This document shows, piece after piece, positions 31,951 to 32,052 of a DNA stretch of 32,052 bases. Position 1 is the first letter of the stretch. Every line of letters starts with the position of its first letter. The stretch covers positions 1 through 32,052 of the forward strand of contig URER01000029.1 in the NCBI GenBank assembly GCA_900547005.1, given 5' to 3'. Under the pieces are notes generated by a model that made no database searches, was not told the DNA's origin, and was given only the letters and a program-made list of their open reading frames with translations. Origin of the DNA: an uncultured Prevotella sp. GTDB lineage: Bacteria; Bacteroidota; Bacteroidia; Bacteroidales; Bacteroidaceae. The position numbers and the translations under genes were made by a program.

Positions 31951-32052
31951 TCACCCGATAAATATAGGGGAAGTCTTTTATTAGATATTATGTCGCACCT
32001 TTGCACACACTTTACGCCATGCTCAGAGTATTTAAGGCCGGATTACTCCGGT
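31951..32052. mobile_element. Left end of a second MITE-like copy, cut by window end
   Basis: From TCACCCGATAAATATAGG to the window end the sequence matches the left 100 bases of the element at 10562 with only about four differences (one single-base insertion near 32000). It includes the start of the 22-bp array (GCCGGATTACTCC). The right end is outside the window. Confidence 0.85.

Overview
The window looks like the chromosome of a Bacteroidetes bacterium, most likely a Prevotella or close relative. The reasons are: promoters of the TTTG-N19/20-TAnnTTTG type (clearest at 12262-12293 and 21464-21494), Bacteroidetes-typical families (DUF4290, the GIN/DUF2807 lipoprotein, DUF4369 thioredoxin-like lipoproteins, SGNH sialate-O-acetylesterase-like enzymes), an MurA with Asp in place of the usual Cys, and a short Prevotella-type C-terminal tail on the secreted alpha-amylase. 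Assignment to genus is inference.

Layout. 1-1.7 kb: the 3' part of a secreted GH13 alpha-amylase, then REP-like palindromes and a bidirectional terminator. 1.9-4.2 kb (minus): yicC-gmk-nadD. 4.25-10.4 kb (plus): tsaB, a DUF4290 gene, murA, rimM, dxr and rseP, covering tRNA modification, cell wall, ribosome maturation, isoprenoids and envelope proteolysis. 10.4-10.9 kb: a perfect 19-bp-stem terminator and a 257-bp non-coding MITE-like element with terminal inverted repeats, an 8-bp target duplication and an internal 22-bp tandem array. 10.9-18.1 kb (minus): an M16 peptidase, tRNA-Val(TAC) with its own promoter and terminator, dus-ribD (4-bp overlap), a flavodiiron protein and pnp.

18.2-21.4 kb (plus): an AT-rich island, the most interesting part. 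It holds a small Cys-rich peptide with a repeated C-terminal half, the orphan SPASM end of a radical-SAM peptide maturase, an intact 689-aa outer-membrane beta-barrel protein, and a 77-codon gene that joins the N-terminus of a C39-peptidase ABC exporter directly to that exporter's extreme C-terminus. I read it as a RiPP (ribosomally made, post-translationally modified peptide) locus shrunk by two internal deletions, leaving the precursor and the outer-membrane protein intact.

21.5-32 kb: a thioredoxin-like lipoprotein without CxxC, a GIN-domain lipoprotein, a 717-bp structured non-coding gap, a LOG-family phosphoribohydrolase, a DEAD-box helicase with a TTG start, two divergent secreted carbohydrate esterases, a zinc-ribbon Nudix hydrolase, an ECF sigma factor with an ECF-type promoter, an overlapping membrane protein that may be its anti-sigma factor, and the left end of a second copy of the MITE-like element.

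A second theme is a set of short dispersed repeat modules (called A to E here) that occur singly, in inverted pairs or strung together between genes. They also run into coding sequence: module D supplies the C-terminal Ala-Pro-Leu-stop of two unrelated proteins and a variant gives the tail of guanylate kinase; module E codes a low-complexity stretch near the N-terminus of RibD; a related purine-rich tract codes a Ser/Pro linker in Dus.
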